This document shows, in pieces, positions 8,248 to 16,208 of a stretch of 64,000 nucleotides of DNA. Made by a program: the position numbers and the translations under genes. Position 1 is the stretch's first letter. Every line of letters starts with the position of its first letter. The stretch is from Rhizobium sp. Root708 (lineage in GTDB: Bacteria; Pseudomonadota; Alphaproteobacteria; Rhizobiales; Rhizobiaceae): assembly GCF_001429725.1 (NCBI RefSeq), contig NZ_LMHV01000041.1, positions 186,001-250,000 on the forward strand. The letters run 5' to 3'. The notes under the pieces were generated by a model. That model searched no databases and had not been told where the DNA came from. It was given only the letters and a program-made list of their open reading frames with translations.

Positions 8248-9008
8248 GCGCCGTCTTCGAAGTCACCAACCTGAGGAAGTCCTTCGGGGGCCTTGCGGTG
8301 ACAGACAATGTGTCGTTGTCGATGGCTCCTGGCGATCGCGTGGCGCTGATCGGGCCGAATGGCGCCGGCAAGACCACCTTCGTCAATCTCGTGACCGGAA
8401 ATCTTCAGCCTGATTCAGGCGACGTGCGCCTTGCCGGCGAGACCGTCACAAAGATCGGCGCCAATGGCCGTGTGAAACGCGGACTTGTGCGCTCATTCCA
8501 GGTTACTCGGCTCTTCTTGGAGATGACGCCGGCAGAGCATGTTGCCCTTGCCATCCTCCAGCGTCAGGGACGCACGGGTCGCATGTTCGGAAATTTTCTT
8601 GCAATGCCCGACCTGATGGACGAAGTCAGCAATCTGCTCGGCACCCTCGGGATCGCCCATCTGATGCACCGCAAGGTCAACGAGATCGCCTATGGCCAAC
8701 AGCGTCTCCTCGAGATCGCCGTAGCCATGGCGCTGCGCCCGAAAGTGCTTTTGCTTGACGAACCGGCTGCCGGCGTTCCGCAGAGCGACACAGGTCGTAT
8801 CGAGCAAGCACTTGCCGACCTGCCCGCCGATCTCGCTGTCCTGATGATCGAGCACGACATGGATCTTGTGTTCCGCTTCGCCAAGCGCGTGGTGGTTCTC
8901 GCCGCGGGCGCGATCATCTTCGACGGTTCGCCCGCCGATGTCACCAAGGATGCCCGCGTTCGCGAGGCTTATCTCGGGAGCTATGCCGATGCCAGCCACG
9001 CCGCTTGA
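8244..9008 (+). CDS. pcaW: LivG-type ATPase of the protocatechuate importer (PcaW-like)
   Basis: ABC ATPase of 254 residues. Walker A GPNGAGKTT lies near residue 38; the signature region is the YGQQRLLEIAVA variant usual in LivG proteins; Walker B is KVLLLDEPAAG, with a switch His in IEHDMD. AAGGAGG lies nine bases before the ATG. It works with pcaX as the two different ATPase subunits of the importer. It overlaps pcaV by four bases and pcaX by 20. Confidence 0.87.
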   Translation: MSAVFEVTNLRKSFGGLAVTDNVSLSMAPGDRVALIGPNGAGKTTFVNLVTGNLQPDSGDVRLAGETVTKIGANGRVKRGLVRSFQVTRLFLEMTPAEHVALAILQRQGRTGRMFGNFLAMPDLMDEVSNLLGTLGIAHLMHRKVNEIAYGQQRLLEIAVAMALRPKVLLLDEPAAGVPQSDTGRIEQALADLPADLAVLMIEHDMDLVFRFAKRVVVLAAGAIIFDGSPADVTKDARVREAYLGSYADASHAA

Positions 9009-9705
9009 GGTCGAAAACCTGTCCGCCGGCTACGGGCCGACCCGCGTGCTGGAAGGCGTATCGTTTTCCGTTCCCGCAGGCGCCCGCCTCGCCGTCCTCG
9101 GCCGCAACGGGATGGGAAAGACAACGCTGCTTGCGACCCTTGCCGGGCAGACCAAGCGCTACGACGGCACGATCCGGATTGGAGACACCGATGTGACCGC
9201 AATGCCGAGCGCCACCCGCGCTCACAAGGGATTGGGTTATGTGCCGCAGGCCCGCTGTATCTTTCCGACGTTAACCGTGGAGGAAAACCTGTTCGTCGGC
9301 CTCAAGGGTCGGCCGAAAAGCGCGCTTGAGGAAGCTTACGGCATGTTTCCGCGGCTGAAGGAACGGCGACGCAATCTCGGGAACCAGCTATCCGGCGGCG
9401 AGCAGCAGATGTTGTCGACGGCGCGCAGCATTCTCGGGCAGCCGACGGTGCTTCTGCTCGACGAGCCGCTCGAGGGCCTCGCACCGGTCATTTGCGAAGA
9501 GCTGATGGCGGCATTCGCCGAGCTCGCCAAGCGCGGCGACATGACAATCCTGCTGGTCGAACAGCGGATACAAAGCGCTCTCGATTTTGCCGACCACGTT
9601 ATCGTACTCGAGCGTGGCAAGCTCGCGTGGTCAGGCACGCCGAAGGCATTGGCAGGCGATCATGACAGGATTGAGCGTCTGCTCGGGGTCGGCGGCCTGC
9701 ACTGA
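8989..9705 (+). CDS. pcaX: LivF-type ATPase of the protocatechuate importer (PcaX-like)
   Basis: ABC ATPase of 238 residues, LivF type. Walker A GRNGMGKTT, signature LSGGEQQM, Walker B VLLLDEPLEGLAP and switch His replaced by VEQRI, which is normal for LivF. ATG 8989 is chosen over 8983 because GGGAG then has eight-base spacing. Last gene of the pcaMNVWX-like operon. The reading frame begins inside pcaW, indicating tight coupling. Confidence 0.85.
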   Translation: MPATPLEVENLSAGYGPTRVLEGVSFSVPAGARLAVLGRNGMGKTTLLATLAGQTKRYDGTIRIGDTDVTAMPSATRAHKGLGYVPQARCIFPTLTVEENLFVGLKGRPKSALEEAYGMFPRLKERRRNLGNQLSGGEQQMLSTARSILGQPTVLLLDEPLEGLAPVICEELMAAFAELAKRGDMTILLVEQRIQSALDFADHVIVLERGKLAWSGTPKALAGDHDRIERLLGVGGLH

Positions 9706-9712
9706 AGGCCGC
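9692..9712 (+). terminator. Stem-loop at the end of the pca transporter operon
   Basis: A seven-base-pair perfect stem, GCGGCCT / AGGCCGC, has the pcaX stop codon in its loop. No T-tract follows, so termination is uncertain; it may simply protect the 3' end. Confidence 0.3.
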
Positions 9713-10031
9713 TCGTACCAGGCAAAACCGTACTTCGACTTTCGCCGCATAAGCCCGGCAATTGCATTCACATGCGCAAGTTCCTATCTGTTTGGAACAA
9801 TTTGCATGATCTGCGGCTTCATTTTGGTCGGGAGTTATCTCCTGTTTACCGAATTCGAACCATAAACAGTTGCTTTCCGATGCAAAACCCGCTTGCTTAG
9901 GAAATAACTGCGTCTGGAAACAGACAGATACGGTGCGAAGGATACAGGCGGGCCAAGAAATCCAAGGTTGGGTTGAAAGCCTCGAAAATGATTGCGACGA
10001 CATGGCGAGGCCGGTCCCTTTTGAAGACGCG
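9713..10031. other. 319-base gap before the MBL-fold gene
   Basis: No convincing gene. The MBL frame is open through part of this region, so a longer N-terminus (for example from ATG 10002) cannot be excluded. The region is relatively AT-rich around 9750-9900, consistent with a promoter, but I see no clear -35/-10 pair. Confidence 0.4.
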
Positions 10032-10862
10032 ATGAGTAAAGATCTCTTTCAGGTAAAGTTTTGGGGCGTCCGTGGCAGCATTCCGGTTTCCGGCCCGGAA
10101 TTCGATCGCTATGGCGGTAACACGTCCTGCATCGAAGTCCGCTGCGGCGAACACCGTATGATCTTCGACGCCGGATCCGGCGTGCGCGAAGCCGGGCTTT
10201 CGCTGCTCAACGACAACGTCCACGACGTCGACCTGTTCTTCAGCCACTGCCATTACGACCACATCATCGGCCTGCCTTTCTTCAAGGCGATCTACTATCC
10301 GACGATCGACCTCAGAATCTGGTCGGGACACCTCGACGGCAAGATGACCACCCGTGAGATGATCGAACAGTTCATCAGCCCGCCGTGGTTTCCGGTGAAG
10401 ACCGACATCTGCCAGGCGACGATGAGCTTTCGCGACTTCCATGCCGGCCAGACACTTGAGCCGCATCCGGGTGTCAAGGTGAAGACCTTCATGCTCAACC
10501 ACCCCGGCGGCGCAATCGGCTACCGTGTCGAGTGGCAGGGCCGCTCGGTCGCGCTGATCTACGACATCGAGCATATTCCCGGTGTCTATGATCCGGTTGC
10601 CCTGGAGATGATGAAGGACGTCGATCTCGCCGTCTACGACTGTACGTATAACGAAGATGAGATGCAGCGTTTCAAGGGCTTTGGTCATTCGACCTGGCAG
10701 CACGGCGTCGAGCTCGCCAAGGCCGCCGGCACCAAGCAGTTCGCTCTTTTCCATCACGCGCCTTCGCGCACCGACACGCAGCTCGAAGCCATGGAGAAAG
10801 AGGCGCAGGCCGCCTTCCCGCGCTCCTTCGCCGCCCGCGACAATCAGGTCGTCGATCTCTAG
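10032..10862 (+). CDS. MBL-fold metallo-hydrolase, PhnP/cyclic-phosphodiesterase-like
   Basis: 276 residues from ATG 10032 (MSKDLFQVKFWGVRGSIP). The GVRGSIP...YGGNTSC N-terminal pattern places it with the COG1235 (PhnP-like) branch of metallo-beta-lactamase-fold hydrolases. Zinc-site motif HCHYDH, later ligands near NHPGG, YDIEH and GHSTW, and a final HHAPSRTD are present, so an active dinuclear metal site is expected. Proteins of this branch act on phosphodiester or cyclic phosphate bonds, and the neighbouring cyclases make cyclic-nucleotide hydrolysis a reasonable guess; the substrate is not shown by sequence. It converges on the deacetylase gene: the two TAG stops share the palindrome CTAG. 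Confidence 0.75.
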   Translation: MSKDLFQVKFWGVRGSIPVSGPEFDRYGGNTSCIEVRCGEHRMIFDAGSGVREAGLSLLNDNVHDVDLFFSHCHYDHIIGLPFFKAIYYPTIDLRIWSGHLDGKMTTREMIEQFISPPWFPVKTDICQATMSFRDFHAGQTLEPHPGVKVKTFMLNHPGGAIGYRVEWQGRSVALIYDIEHIPGVYDPVALEMMKDVDLAVYDCTYNEDEMQRFKGFGHSTWQHGVELAKAAGTKQFALFHHAPSRTDTQLEAMEKEAQAAFPRSFAARDNQVVDL

Positions 10863-11620
10863 CCCGCTATAAGCTCGCCGGAGCCCTTCCAGGCGACCGC
10901 AGGGTGGTCGTGGGTTTCGTCGATCAGGGCTGAGAGGAAGCTCCAGGCGGTCTCGTCATGAACGAGATGATGGCCGAGAATGCCGACGGGCTCATCATCG
11001 CCGTCGGCGCGCGCCTGCAACTCGCGCACAAGCATGGCGACGAGTTGTTCATGGGGAAGCCCGCCCCGGGTACCGTGCCAATCCATCAGATCGACATGCG
11101 TGTTCAGGAGGCTGATTCCTCCGTCTGCATTGGCCCGGCCATAAACGGAGAGCGCTTCGAGACCGATGCCGGGCAGCGCCGGCAGCAGGGCAGAACTGAT
11201 CCGGTTCCACGGCGGCACCAGAATGGGGACAAATCTCTCGCGGTGGAGCATCTTGAGCTTGCCGAAGCCCTCGGCCAACTCTCCGAGCACGGCAGAAGCC
11301 AGACGATGGCTCCCGAGCTCCTGCTTCTTTTCGTTGGCGGAGGCATGATTGGTATGCGACCAGCCATGCAGCGCAACGGCACAGGCGGGTTCAGCGGCAA
11401 GCCGATCGGCAAGCGCGTCGCCCGTTGCCGCCGGGATGACGGCAAGCGTCAGTGGCGTCGACGTCGCTGCCGTCATTTGCAGCAGCCGCTCCAGCGCGGC
11501 TGTCGGTTCGACGGCATCGTCGTCTCGCAGCCAGAAGCGCGCTTTGCGTCCAGCGTCCTGCCAACGCGCCAGTTCGATGCGCAGCGGTTCCCAGACCTTG
11601 TTGCTTGTCATGCCATTCAT
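10859..11620 (-). CDS. Polysaccharide deacetylase-like protein
   Basis: 253 residues, NodB-homology-like TIM-barrel fold suggested by the metal-site sequences RDDD near residue 32 and HGWSHTNH near residue 85, then VPPWNR and a C-terminal GILGHHLVHDE. Such proteins remove acetyl groups from N-acetylhexosamine polymers or related glycans. The ATG overlaps the preceding glycosyltransferase stop in ATGA, so the two are one transcriptional and translational unit and probably act on the same glycan. No signal peptide is visible, so a cytoplasmic substrate such as a lipid-linked or nucleotide-linked sugar is possible. Confidence 0.7.
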   Translation of the reverse strand: MNGMTSNKVWEPLRIELARWQDAGRKARFWLRDDDAVEPTAALERLLQMTAATSTPLTLAVIPAATGDALADRLAAEPACAVALHGWSHTNHASANEKKQELGSHRLASAVLGELAEGFGKLKMLHRERFVPILVPPWNRISSALLPALPGIGLEALSVYGRANADGGISLLNTHVDLMDWHGTRGGLPHEQLVAMLVRELQARADGDDEPVGILGHHLVHDETAWSFLSALIDETHDHPAVAWKGSGELIAG

Positions 11621-12696
11621 CCCGCGCTTTCCTGCAAAATCCTGTCGAGCTCTTGTGCCGCGTGCGGCAGCGATCGCTCGTTCAGCACGAACCGGCGCGC
11701 ACGCAGCCCCATCGCGCTCCGCTGTAGCGGATCGGACAAGAGGCCAGCGATGGCAGCCGCGTAGGCGGCAACGTCGCCCTCAGGCGTCAGATATCCGGTT
11801 ACGCCGGGATTGACCACTTCCGGCACACCCGCCGCGTTTTGTGCGACGATTGGCAGGCCCGACGCCTGTGCCTCGAGGTAGGCCAACCCGTAGGCCTCGC
11901 CACAGCCTGGCCAGACATAGATGCCGGAATTCCCAAGTTCGGCCGCGATTGCCTCGGCGCTCAGCTCGCCACGAAACTGCACCCGGTCCGCACCTAAGCC
12001 GGAGAATAGCTGCTCGATTTCCGGACGGCTCGGCCCGTCGCCGACGACGGTCAGGCTCCACGGGCGATCCGCTATCAGGCGGAGCGCATCGGCCAGCATC
12101 GCGTAGCTCTGGAACTTGTCGCCGCTGCGCATCATGGCGACTGCGATCAGGGCGCTTGGCCGTGGATTGCCTCCGCTCGTCTCGAATAGCGTCGTATCGA
12201 TAAACGGAGCAATCGAGGAAAAGCGTCCACCGGGAACGGCACGCTCGAGACCAATCCTGTCGCGCTTCGTGAATGCGATATTGATGCGCGCGCTCGTGAC
12301 CTGAGCGACGACCTGTTTCTGAAATGGCGCCCATTCGCCTTGGTCACGTTTGGGTGAATGAGACGCCTCTGCCGTCACATGAGGGACACCGAACTCGGCG
12401 CATAGGGCGGGTCCGAGCAGATCCGGTGACTTGTAATATGGATGATAGCAAAACCAGAGATCCGGCTTCCTGCCGGACGCCCATTCCAGCCGCAATCGTT
12501 CAAGTTCCTCGCCGGCCTTTGCGCCGCTTTCTATGGCTTGCTGCGGTGTCGGGGCAAAGCTGCGAAAATCGGACGCCACTTCGACGTCATGGCCGGCAAT
12601 TTCCATGGCCCGTATGAGAAGACGGGCCATCAGCCTGTCGCCTGAAGGGACAGGATGGCGGGGCGACTTCAGCGGAGCGTAAAATGCGATCTTCAT
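11617..12696 (-). CDS. Glycosyltransferase family 4 protein
   Basis: 359 residues, GT-B fold. The N-terminal MKIAFYAPLKSP...PSGDRLMARLL region is acceptor-side; the C-terminal donor site shows VVGDGPSRPEIEQL, the E-x7-E type pattern in GEAYGLAYLEAQASGLP, and a GVPEVV loop, all typical of retaining GT4 enzymes. The sugar and acceptor are not predictable. It diverges from cyaC across a 191-base region containing two dyads. Downstream, coupled by ATGA, is the deacetylase. Confidence 0.85.
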   Translation of the reverse strand: MKIAFYAPLKSPRHPVPSGDRLMARLLIRAMEIAGHDVEVASDFRSFAPTPQQAIESGAKAGEELERLRLEWASGRKPDLWFCYHPYYKSPDLLGPALCAEFGVPHVTAEASHSPKRDQGEWAPFQKQVVAQVTSARINIAFTKRDRIGLERAVPGGRFSSIAPFIDTTLFETSGGNPRPSALIAVAMMRSGDKFQSYAMLADALRLIADRPWSLTVVGDGPSRPEIEQLFSGLGADRVQFRGELSAEAIAAELGNSGIYVWPGCGEAYGLAYLEAQASGLPIVAQNAAGVPEVVNPGVTGYLTPEGDVAAYAAAIAGLLSDPLQRSAMGLRARRFVLNERSLPHAAQELDRILQESAG

Positions 12697-12723
12697 GAAG
12701 TCGTTCTCATCGAGACAGACTGT

Positions 12724-12736
12724 TCACCCAGGGTGA
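12724..12736. promoter_or_regulatory. 13-base dyad between the glycosyltransferase and cyaC
   Basis: TCACCC-A-GGGTGA is a perfect dyad 28 bases upstream of the glycosyltransferase start and about 150 bases upstream of cyaC. It is operator-like in size and symmetry; the protein that would bind it is unknown. Confidence 0.35.
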
Positions 12737-12821
12737 CTGGGATCGCTGCGCGAAAATTTGCTATGGTTATTCCCCGGGTGCTTGCTGGATCAAAATTTAA
12801 CAGGCTATCGCGGTCCATGGC

Positions 12822-12842
12822 GGCAATTTCACCTCAATTGCC
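12822..12842. promoter_or_regulatory. 21-base inverted repeat upstream of cyaC
   Basis: GGCAATT-TCACCTC-AATTGCC has perfect seven-base arms and a seven-base spacer, centred about 56 bases upstream of the cyaC start. Placement and symmetry fit a repressor or activator site for the cyclase gene. A hairpin role is also possible. No similar site was recognised elsewhere in the window. Confidence 0.4.
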
Positions 12843-12887
12843 CCATCTCTAGTGCATTTCTGATTTGGTATTCAAGAACGGGTTTGA

Positions 12888-14606
12888 ATGGCGAGCCTCG
12901 CAGCCAGCATCAATTTTTCGGAGCGCTCGGTTAGACGGGCGAGGCTCGGGTCCGGCCTCGTCATGTTCGTCTTCATTTCCCTGCATTTCTCGAATCATGC
13001 GCTGGGGCTGATTTCGGTTTCGGCGGCCGAGGAGGGGCGTCGGCTCTTCACGGCGCTCTGGCGCAACCCGCTGGGCACATTGGCTCTTTATGGTGCGATC
13101 TTCACCCATCTCGCCCTCGTGCTTCGATCGATCTACATTCGCCGAAGCCTCGTCATGCCAAAGGGCGAAACCGCACAGATCTTGCTCGGCCTCGCCATCC
13201 CGCTGCTTCTCATCGACCATGTGATCGGAACCCGCGTCGCGCATTCGCTGTTCCATTACCGGGACGATTACGAAACGATCGTGCGGCAGCTATGGATCAA
13301 CGTGCCCGGAAACGGTTTGCGCCAGGTCATCGCGCTGATTGTCGTTTGGATACATGGCTGCATCGGCCTTCACTACTGGCTTCGCTACAGACCCTGGTAC
13401 CAGAATATCGTCGCGCCCCTCCTGGCGGTGGCGATCCTCGTACCTGTTCTGGCAATCCTGGGCTTCATCGAAATGGGTCGAACGATCGCCGAGCCTGCCT
13501 ATGAAGGTATGGTCGATACCGGTCGCTACGAGGCCAATCTCAATACGCGCTATTTGACCGATCCTGCCGCCCAGGCCGAGATCGCGATGATCCGCGTCGG
13601 CCTCTATGGTTCCTTTGCAACGGCACTATTCGGCGTTGTCGCCGCCCGTGGCGTGCGGCGATGGCGGGAGCGCGTCGACCAGATCACCGTTCGATATCAA
13701 AGTGGCGAATCCATTCGCGTTCCGAGGGGTTTCAGCGTCCTCGAAGCCAGCCGGCTGGCCGGTATTCCGCATTACTCGGTCTGCGGCGGCAAAGGTCAGT
13801 GCTCAACCTGTCGCGTGCAGATTCTCGATCACTACGAGGATTTGCCCACGCCCGACAAACTCGAACTCTCGACGCTGAAACGCATCAACGCCGCCGCCGA
13901 CGTACGGCTGGCGTGCCAGCTGCATCCGACGCACGACATCACGGTCGTGCCATTGCTGGTGGCCGCCGCCGAAACGGCGCTGCCCGCCAATACCCAGGAA
14001 ACGTCCCCGGGCCGCGAGAGGGAGATTGCCGTTCTCTTCTGCGACATCAGAAACTTCACGACGCTGACGGAAACGCGCTTGCCGTTCGACATCGTATTCC
14101 TGCTGAACCGCTACTTCGCGCTCGTCGGCAATGCGGTCGAAAAGGCAGGCGGGCGCATTGACAAGTTTATTGGCGACGGGGCCATGGCACTGTTCGGTAT
14201 TGGCACGTCGCCGGAGCAGGCGTGTCGACAGGCTCTGGTCGCCGCGGCCTCGATTGCACGCGACATCGAGAAGCTCAGCGATGAACTGTCGGAGGAGCTG
14301 TCTCTGCCTTTGCATATCGCAATCGGGATTCACACGGGCCCCGCCGTCGTCGGCACCCTGGGATATGGCCGGGTGCGCAGCACCACCGCGATTGGCGATA
14401 CGGTCAACGTCGCCAGCCGGCTTGAAACGGCGGCAAAGGAGTTCGACGTCGCGCTCGTGATCTCCGAACCGGTGGCCGATCTGGCCGGGATTGAGCTTAC
14501 AGGCATCGAAAGTCGGGAAATCAGCGTGCGCGGTCGCGCCCTGCCCTTGAAAGTCTATATGATTCCGAGAGATAAAGCGGCCGGACTGCCTGAAGGGAGC
14601 GCATGA
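12888..14606 (+). CDS. cyaC: CyaC-type redox adenylate cyclase with dihaem-type membrane anchor and 2Fe-2S domain
   Basis: 572 residues in three parts. Residues 20-255 hold about six membrane helices with several histidines (H33, H37, H74, H111, H119, H123, H156, H162), consistent with the tetra-histidine dihaem anchor reported for S. meliloti CyaC. Residues 265-355 are a plant-type ferredoxin domain with C299, C305, C308 and C343 as cluster ligands. Residues 375-560 are a class III cyclase domain with metal aspartates D386 and D430, adenine-reading K426 and D504, and transition-state N507 and R511, so ATP cyclisation is expected. In the S. meliloti protein the quinone/redox state controls cAMP formation. 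Its stop overlaps the FkbM methyltransferase start (ATGA). Confidence 0.88.
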   Translation: MASLAASINFSERSVRRARLGSGLVMFVFISLHFSNHALGLISVSAAEEGRRLFTALWRNPLGTLALYGAIFTHLALVLRSIYIRRSLVMPKGETAQILLGLAIPLLLIDHVIGTRVAHSLFHYRDDYETIVRQLWINVPGNGLRQVIALIVVWIHGCIGLHYWLRYRPWYQNIVAPLLAVAILVPVLAILGFIEMGRTIAEPAYEGMVDTGRYEANLNTRYLTDPAAQAEIAMIRVGLYGSFATALFGVVAARGVRRWRERVDQITVRYQSGESIRVPRGFSVLEASRLAGIPHYSVCGGKGQCSTCRVQILDHYEDLPTPDKLELSTLKRINAAADVRLACQLHPTHDITVVPLLVAAAETALPANTQETSPGREREIAVLFCDIRNFTTLTETRLPFDIVFLLNRYFALVGNAVEKAGGRIDKFIGDGAMALFGIGTSPEQACRQALVAAASIARDIEKLSDELSEELSLPLHIAIGIHTGPAVVGTLGYGRVRSTTAIGDTVNVASRLETAAKEFDVALVISEPVADLAGIELTGIESREISVRGRALPLKVYMIPRDKAAGLPEGSA

Positions 14607-15478
14607 TTTCCGGCGTGAAGATCAAGAAATACTGGCGCAAACGCCTGCGAAAAATGCGGAACGCACTCGTTGGTCGCTTTTTCGACACGCGCACCGGCCG
14701 CCGGCTGCTGATCGAAAATATCGGCAAGCGCGTGGTTTCGATGACGGTCGATGCCGGCGATCACCGCATGACCTTTGCGCCGTCCGACTACATCGGCCGC
14801 AAGGTCTTTCGCAAGGGCCACTTCGAACGTGATCATGTCGACCGACTGCTGGCGGTGTTGCGCTCCCGCGGCATCCTCGACAGCAGCGGGCAACTGCTGG
14901 AGATCGGCGCGAATATCGGTACGCAAACCGTCTACTTCGCCTTGAGCCGCACTTACCGCCACATCATCAGCATAGAACCCGATCCACGCAATTTTCCATT
15001 GCTGCAGACCAACGTTCGACAAAACGACCTCGACGATGTCGTGACCCTCGTGAACTGCGCGGCGGGCGATACGGCGGGTGAGATCGATTTCTTCATGCAT
15101 GCCGCCAACCACGGCAAGAGCAGCGCGATCCGCCAAAGCCCCAACGACGTCAGAACGACGGTGCCGGTGAAACCCGTCACCGAAATCCTGCGCGATCTAT
15201 CGATCGATCCTGCCGAAGTCGCTCTCGTGTGGATGGATATCGAAGGATACGAGCCGGTCGCCTGCCGATCGATGGCGCCGCTTCTGACGCGCCGCGTGCC
15301 GCTCTACATGGAGTTCACGCCACTGTTCTACGGCCCGGAGCAGACGCACGAATTCGTTGCCTGGCTTGCGGGCTTCTACAGCCGTTGCCTGGTTTTCTTC
15401 GAGGACCACGAACAGGAAATGGACGTCGTCGATCTGCCTCGTGGCCTCGATCAATACGACGTGCTGTTCCTGCCGTAA
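14603..15478 (+). CDS. FkbM-family SAM-dependent methyltransferase
   Basis: 291 residues. SAM-binding motif I is LLEIGANIGTQTVYFA near residue 99, followed by the acidic strand end SIEPDPRNF and the family MDIEGYE motif near residue 213. FkbM enzymes O-methylate sugars or related hydroxyls, often in glycan or lipopolysaccharide clusters. The basic N-terminus (KIKKYWRKRLRKMR) may associate with membrane. The start overlaps the cyaC stop in ATGA, so cyclase and methyltransferase are co-translated, an unusual pairing. Its stop abuts the stop of the convergent methyltransferase gene with no gap. Confidence 0.85.
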   Translation: MISGVKIKKYWRKRLRKMRNALVGRFFDTRTGRRLLIENIGKRVVSMTVDAGDHRMTFAPSDYIGRKVFRKGHFERDHVDRLLAVLRSRGILDSSGQLLEIGANIGTQTVYFALSRTYRHIISIEPDPRNFPLLQTNVRQNDLDDVVTLVNCAAGDTAGEIDFFMHAANHGKSSAIRQSPNDVRTTVPVKPVTEILRDLSIDPAEVALVWMDIEGYEPVACRSMAPLLTRRVPLYMEFTPLFYGPEQTHEFVAWLAGFYSRCLVFFEDHEQEMDVVDLPRGLDQYDVLFLP

Positions 15479-15958
15479 TCAGCGTCTCCGGTAGATGAAG
15501 TAGCGGCCCTCTTTGATGCCGGGCGGAAGCGACAGAGGCTCCAACGCATCACGTTCGAGCGGCAATCCGCTGACTGCGATGCCGCCGGGAGCAAGGACGC
15601 CTTCCATCAGCTGCGGCAACCAGGTCAGCGTAATCGCGTCGATGTCATCGTGCCCGGTGCCGATGTCGGCATGCGCGAGCGCAGCACCGATGCCGACGAA
15701 GTCCTGACCCGACTGGCTGATATCCCCCGTCACCATGTTTTCCGCCGGCGGCGTCGAAGAGGAGTAGGAGCGCACCTCGCGATCGAAGGCGATGATGCGC
15801 CGGCCCGGAAATTGTTCGCGCAGGTGATCATATGTCCGGCCATTGCCAAGACCGAACTCGAGAACCGGCCCTTCACGGCCATCGACGAGTTCCACGATTG
15901 CATTCAGAATGTCACGCTGAGCCGTCAATCGGCGAATGAAGCTGTCGAGACGGCTCAT
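15479..15958 (-). CDS. Small class I SAM-dependent methyltransferase (Methyltransf_17-like)
   Basis: 159 residues. The start SRLDSFIRRLTAQRDIL and the motif GPVLEFGLGNGRTYDHLRE (SAM motif I) match the small Methyltransf_17-type proteins of proteobacteria. FDREVRSY is the acidic loop reading the SAM ribose. No acceptor is known for the family. Monocistronic, convergent with the FkbM gene and divergent from the DUF3095 gene. Confidence 0.75.
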   Translation of the reverse strand: MSRLDSFIRRLTAQRDILNAIVELVDGREGPVLEFGLGNGRTYDHLREQFPGRRIIAFDREVRSYSSSTPPAENMVTGDISQSGQDFVGIGAALAHADIGTGHDDIDAITLTWLPQLMEGVLAPGGIAVSGLPLERDALEPLSLPPGIKEGRYFIYRRR

Positions 15959-16208
15959 TTATGCTTTGTCCGTTCATTGATTTGCAAGGTCGCGGATGGC
16001 GACCTTACCGAAAGGGATGATGTGTCGTGTGCTGGAGGCAACACCTACGATTGCCGCGCGCTCGACAACGCGGCACAGAGCTAACGGCAAAAAGCAGCGC
16101 GCGCAAGTTGACGTTTTGCCGCCTCCGTTCACGCCTTCGAGATCATTGATGAGTGCACGCTGCAAAATCCGATTGCGGCACGGCGAAGGCTCTGTTCTAA
16201 GAAATTTC

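Noticed and set aside
9774..9865. Short hydrophobic reading frame ending LLFTEFEP after pcaX
   Set aside because: The Met-started part is only about 19 codons, without a ribosome site; the hydrophobic stretch is short and could occur by chance.
15996..16208. Upstream extension of the DUF3095 gene
   Set aside because: The added residues are basic and low in conservation, and the family start fits ATG 16209.
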